Assembly (NCBI GenBank): GCA_017453065.1
Contig: JAFTKW010000012.1
Span: 39,521 to 103,520, forward strand
Direction of reading: 5' to 3'
DNA from: Lachnospiraceae bacterium
GTDB taxonomy: Bacteria > Bacillota > Clostridia > Lachnospirales > Lachnospiraceae
Length of the DNA: 64,000 nt
Of the stretch, positions 61,403 through 64,000 are shown one piece after another (the first letter of the stretch is position 1; each line of letters begins with the position of its first letter). The notes below the pieces were generated by a model. That model made no database searches, was not told the origin of the DNA, and worked only from the letters and a program-made list of their open reading frames with translations. A program made the position numbers and the translations under genes.

Positions 61403-63199
61403 ATGGCTAAATTCAAGATACTTCGAATTCCAGAGATTTTCAGTAAAGCAAAGATTAAGTACCAGTTGTCTTTGGTTTATTTGCTTGCGGTTTTTATTCC
61501 GATTCTTGTGCTGGGTTCTTTTATGATGAAGAATTCTTCGGACCTTTTGACTAACTACTATCAGGATATGCTGGATACAGACAACCTGCGTGTAAAGACC
61601 GTGATTTCCGATGTGACTTCACAGACTACAGATGTATCTGAGGAGCTGGCTTTTGAGGATGCCATCGTACAACTGCTTATGCAGGAAGAAAACTGGGCAG
61701 AGGGAAAAATGTCCCCTACAGTGGCAGTGGCTTCCATAAATTCCTATATATATACCAACTCTCAGATTGCGGATATTAGTATCGTCACAGACAATCCAAA
61801 CGCAGAAGGATATACCCATTTTACGGTTGCCACAGAAGATGACAAATTGACCAGATGGTACCAGAGGGCACAACAGGAATCCAATATTTTCTGGGAGCTT
61901 TTCAGCAAGGAGAACCGCAAAGGGCAGACGGAATGGAATTTGACCCTGGTGCGTCAGATTCCGTTGGGCAATAGTCCTTATCATGCGGCGCTTTTGATCA
62001 AACTCAGTGATACTTATTTGCAGACACATATTTTGAGTCCAGAATATACCACTGAACTGGTAACAGACGGTGGACAGATTTTTTATAGTTCCAAAAAGGA
62101 AAACTATGGTCAGATGACCAACATGAATATCGATTATTCCAAGAGATACCAGACATTCTCGGGATCTTATTGGGAAGGCACCAACAAGGTTTTTTATGGG
62201 GTGTCAACTTTGCACATTGCTCTGTCAGAAAGCAAGGTTTACATAATTACGGCAAACACGCATGCTTACAGAGACATTACTAGTCAGACCATGATAAGTA
62301 TTGCGCTGATTGTGGCCGCCCTTGCTTTGCCGGCAACCATGATTTTCTTTTTCACGTCTTATTTCACAGGGCGTGTCAATAGGCTTCGAGATGCCATGCG
62401 TAAGGCCAGCAAGGAAAACTATGATATTGTGGCGGAGTTTGCAGGCGAAGACGAACTTTCCGATGCCTTCAAGGATTTGCAGGTCATGGTAAAACGAATT
62501 CAAGACAAGGATGCCAAAATGTATGCAGCGCTGATCAAAGAGCAGCAGCTTCTGAATGAACAGCAGGTGATGGAGATGAAGATGCTGGCCAGCCAGATTA
62601 ACCCTCATTTTCTTTACAATACCTTGGAAAGTATTCGTATGCAGGCCCTTACTGCAGGTAACAAGGATGTTTCCAACAGTATCAAGCTGTTGGGCAAGTC
62701 CATGAGATATGTGCTGGAAAATACAGGAACTTCTTCCATTACTCTTAAGAAGGAACTGGATTATGTTGAGAATTATCTTACCATCCAAAAGATGCGTTTT
62801 GGCGGAAGGGTGAACTACTCCTTAGAGGTAGAGGATGGTCTAGATTTAGAAAAATATTTGATTTTGCCACTTCTTTTACAGCCCGTGGTGGAAAATGCGA
62901 TTCTTCATGGCCTTGAGCAGGTGGAGGAAAATGGTCAGATTCTCATTCGAGTGACAAAACAGGATGAATACCTTAGAATCTCTATTCGCGACAATGGCTG
63001 TGGTATGGATGAAGAGGCGCTGAAAGCCCTTCGCGACAAGATTAAGGAGCAAAAGATTGATACCAGCAGTAGTATTGGCCTAAGCAATATCAACAGACGT
63101 ATCAAGCTTTGCTATGGCGAAACCTACGGTATGAAGATAGATAGCCAGTTAGGTGAAGGAACCACCATCGAATTGACGTTGCCTAAGCTATATAGTTAA
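61403..63199 (+). CDS. YesM-type membrane sensor histidine kinase
   Basis: 598 aa. Helix at ~22-44, large extracellular Cache-like sensor to ~295, second helix ~300-322, HAMP, then a His_kinase domain with phospho-His in ASQINPHFLYNTLESIR and an HATPase domain (NAILHGLEQ, IRDNGCGMDEE, GLSNINRRIKL). Such kinases pair with AraC-type regulators and sense carbohydrates; no regulator is visible here and the next gene encodes a secreted protein. Confidence 0.94.
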   Translation: MAKFKILRIPEIFSKAKIKYQLSLVYLLAVFIPILVLGSFMMKNSSDLLTNYYQDMLDTDNLRVKTVISDVTSQTTDVSEELAFEDAIVQLLMQEENWAEGKMSPTVAVASINSYIYTNSQIADISIVTDNPNAEGYTHFTVATEDDKLTRWYQRAQQESNIFWELFSKENRKGQTEWNLTLVRQIPLGNSPYHAALLIKLSDTYLQTHILSPEYTTELVTDGGQIFYSSKKENYGQMTNMNIDYSKRYQTFSGSYWEGTNKVFYGVSTLHIALSESKVYIITANTHAYRDITSQTMISIALIVAALALPATMIFFFTSYFTGRVNRLRDAMRKASKENYDIVAEFAGEDELSDAFKDLQVMVKRIQDKDAKMYAALIKEQQLLNEQQVMEMKMLASQINPHFLYNTLESIRMQALTAGNKDVSNSIKLLGKSMRYVLENTGTSSITLKKELDYVENYLTIQKMRFGGRVNYSLEVEDGLDLEKYLILPLLLQPVVENAILHGLEQVEENGQILIRVTKQDEYLRISIRDNGCGMDEEALKALRDKIKEQKIDTSSSIGLSNINRRIKLCYGETYGMKIDSQLGEGTTIELTLPKLYS

Positions 63200-63350
63200 A
63201 AAATGAATGTAATAAATGTAAAAAAGGAAAGGTTTTTTTGAATGGATTTTTCTATTAAACTTAACGTGTAAATTCTTATATGGCACCACTATCCCCAAAA
63301 GTGAGGTAAGAGCGGGGTGCCAGGTAAGGCAAAAAATAGGAGGGTTTAAC

Positions 63351-64000
63351 ATGAAAAAGACATTGAAGAAATTGTTCGCTTCTGTTCTTGCTCTTGCTAT
63401 GATGCTCACAACATTTACATTGAGTGGCGTTACAGCATCTGCAGATGAAGAAGGATATTTGTTCTTCCTCGGTATGGGCGGACACAATGACTGGTCTCTT
63501 TGCTATCACGGACCAGACGCAACAGATGACAACGACGCTATCGTAGCTACAACAGCTATGGTAAAAGAAGGCGACACAGTAACAATCGGTTTGGAACTTC
63601 CTTCCGTATCCGATTATACATGGTGGTTGGCACCAACACTTGTTGCTGAAGGCGTTACAGAACTTGATTATACAATCAACAGCATCCTTGTAGATGGCGT
63701 TGATGTACTGGCAAACGTTGACCTTGCAGCAGGCGATGCTTGGTGGTATGAAGGCACAGGCCCTTACACCAAAGATCAGGCAATCCGTCTTGCAGGTGGA
63801 TACAACGAGTGGGGCACCAAATACATGGCAGCAGGCCCTGCAAACTTCCAGAAGATTGAGTACAACGTAACATTCAATAAGATTTCTACAGGTAGTGCAG
63901 CAGGCGAAAGCGCAGTTGCAGGCCCAGAAGATGAGTTCCCAATGTTCCTTGGAATGGGCGCACACAATGACTGGTCCCTTTGCTATCATGGACCAGAAGC
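63351..64000 (+). CDS. Secreted repeat protein, 3' end outside window
   Basis: About 216 residues visible, starting at ATG 63351 after AATAGGAGGG. Signal peptide cleaved near ASADEE. The mature part begins with FLGMGGHNDWSLCYHGP at ~40-54 and an almost identical FLGMGAHNDWSLCYHGP recurs at ~200-214, so an ~160-residue domain is repeated. The domain is beta-rich with many Trp/Tyr and a WGTKYMAAGPANFQKIEYNVTF ending; a carbohydrate-binding role is possible. It follows a YesM-type sensor kinase gene. Confidence 0.85.
   Translation, partial: MKKTLKKLFASVLALAMMLTTFTLSGVTASADEEGYLFFLGMGGHNDWSLCYHGPDATDDNDAIVATTAMVKEGDTVTIGLELPSVSDYTWWLAPTLVAEGVTELDYTINSILVDGVDVLANVDLAAGDAWWYEGTGPYTKDQAIRLAGGYNEWGTKYMAAGPANFQKIEYNVTFNKISTGSAAGESAVAGPEDEFPMFLGMGAHNDWSLCYHGPE

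Overview
The window reads as chromosome of an anaerobic, plant-polymer-degrading Firmicute, most likely a Lachnospiraceae member (Butyrivibrio/Pseudobutyrivibrio/Lachnospira-like). The evidence is gene content: GH26 mannanase and CE1-type esterase lipoproteins, a YicI-type GH31, a CotH lipoprotein, rubrerythrins under a PerR, LytTR+DUF3021, a YesM-type kinase and a proline T-box. No rRNA genes are present.

Layout. 1-10 kb: the N-terminal part of a methyl-accepting chemotaxis protein (cut by the left edge), ALDH, a CarD-like regulator, a P-loop kinase, an oxygen-defence block (flavoreductase-rubredoxin-rubrerythrin fusion, reverse rubrerythrin, PerR with a 7-1-7 palindrome) and a two-component system with an orphan duplicate of the regulator's last codons just downstream. 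10-21 kb: LytTR/DUF3021, GH26 lipoprotein, XRE regulator, DUF1848 protein, a tRNA cluster (Ser-UGA, Ile-UAU, Glu, Tyr) interrupted by a small XRE gene, SDR, Fic protein, alpha/beta hydrolase, barnase-like lipoprotein and MgtC.

21-37 kb is an AT-richer, gene-dense accessory island that looks like a defence island. It holds a 513-aa protein ending in a deaminase-type zinc motif, a TRIC-family membrane protein, a minus-strand cluster of very small ORFs divergent from a 410-aa HTH protein, AbiH followed by an unknown HEPN-like gene, a micro-ORF with a hairpin-masked ribosome site ahead of a PD-(D/E)XK-nSTAND3 ATPase, a PD-(D/E)XK protein with a zinc ribbon, a Sau3AI/MutH-like restriction enzyme with a C5 methyltransferase, and a GmrSD-like DUF262/DUF1524 protein. 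Four gene remnants lie in or at its edge.

37-46 kb: MarR/flavodoxin operon, a trypsin-like protein with a lost catalytic triad, a wall/membrane-anchored surface protein, an HTH-ADP-ribosyltransferase-like toxin operon with clear operators, a second Fic protein with its own HTH, a CotH lipoprotein and a DUF2798 protein. 46-64 kb: esterase/MarR, RluA, AI-2E transporter, acyl-CoA ligase, HAD phosphatase, Na+/solute symporter, ROK sugar kinase, a 51-bp tandem repeat, T-box-controlled proS, an esterase, GH31 alpha-xylosidase, a YesM-like kinase and a secreted repeat protein cut by the right edge. The sugar genes would serve hemicellulose use; the island genes would act independently as layered anti-phage functions.
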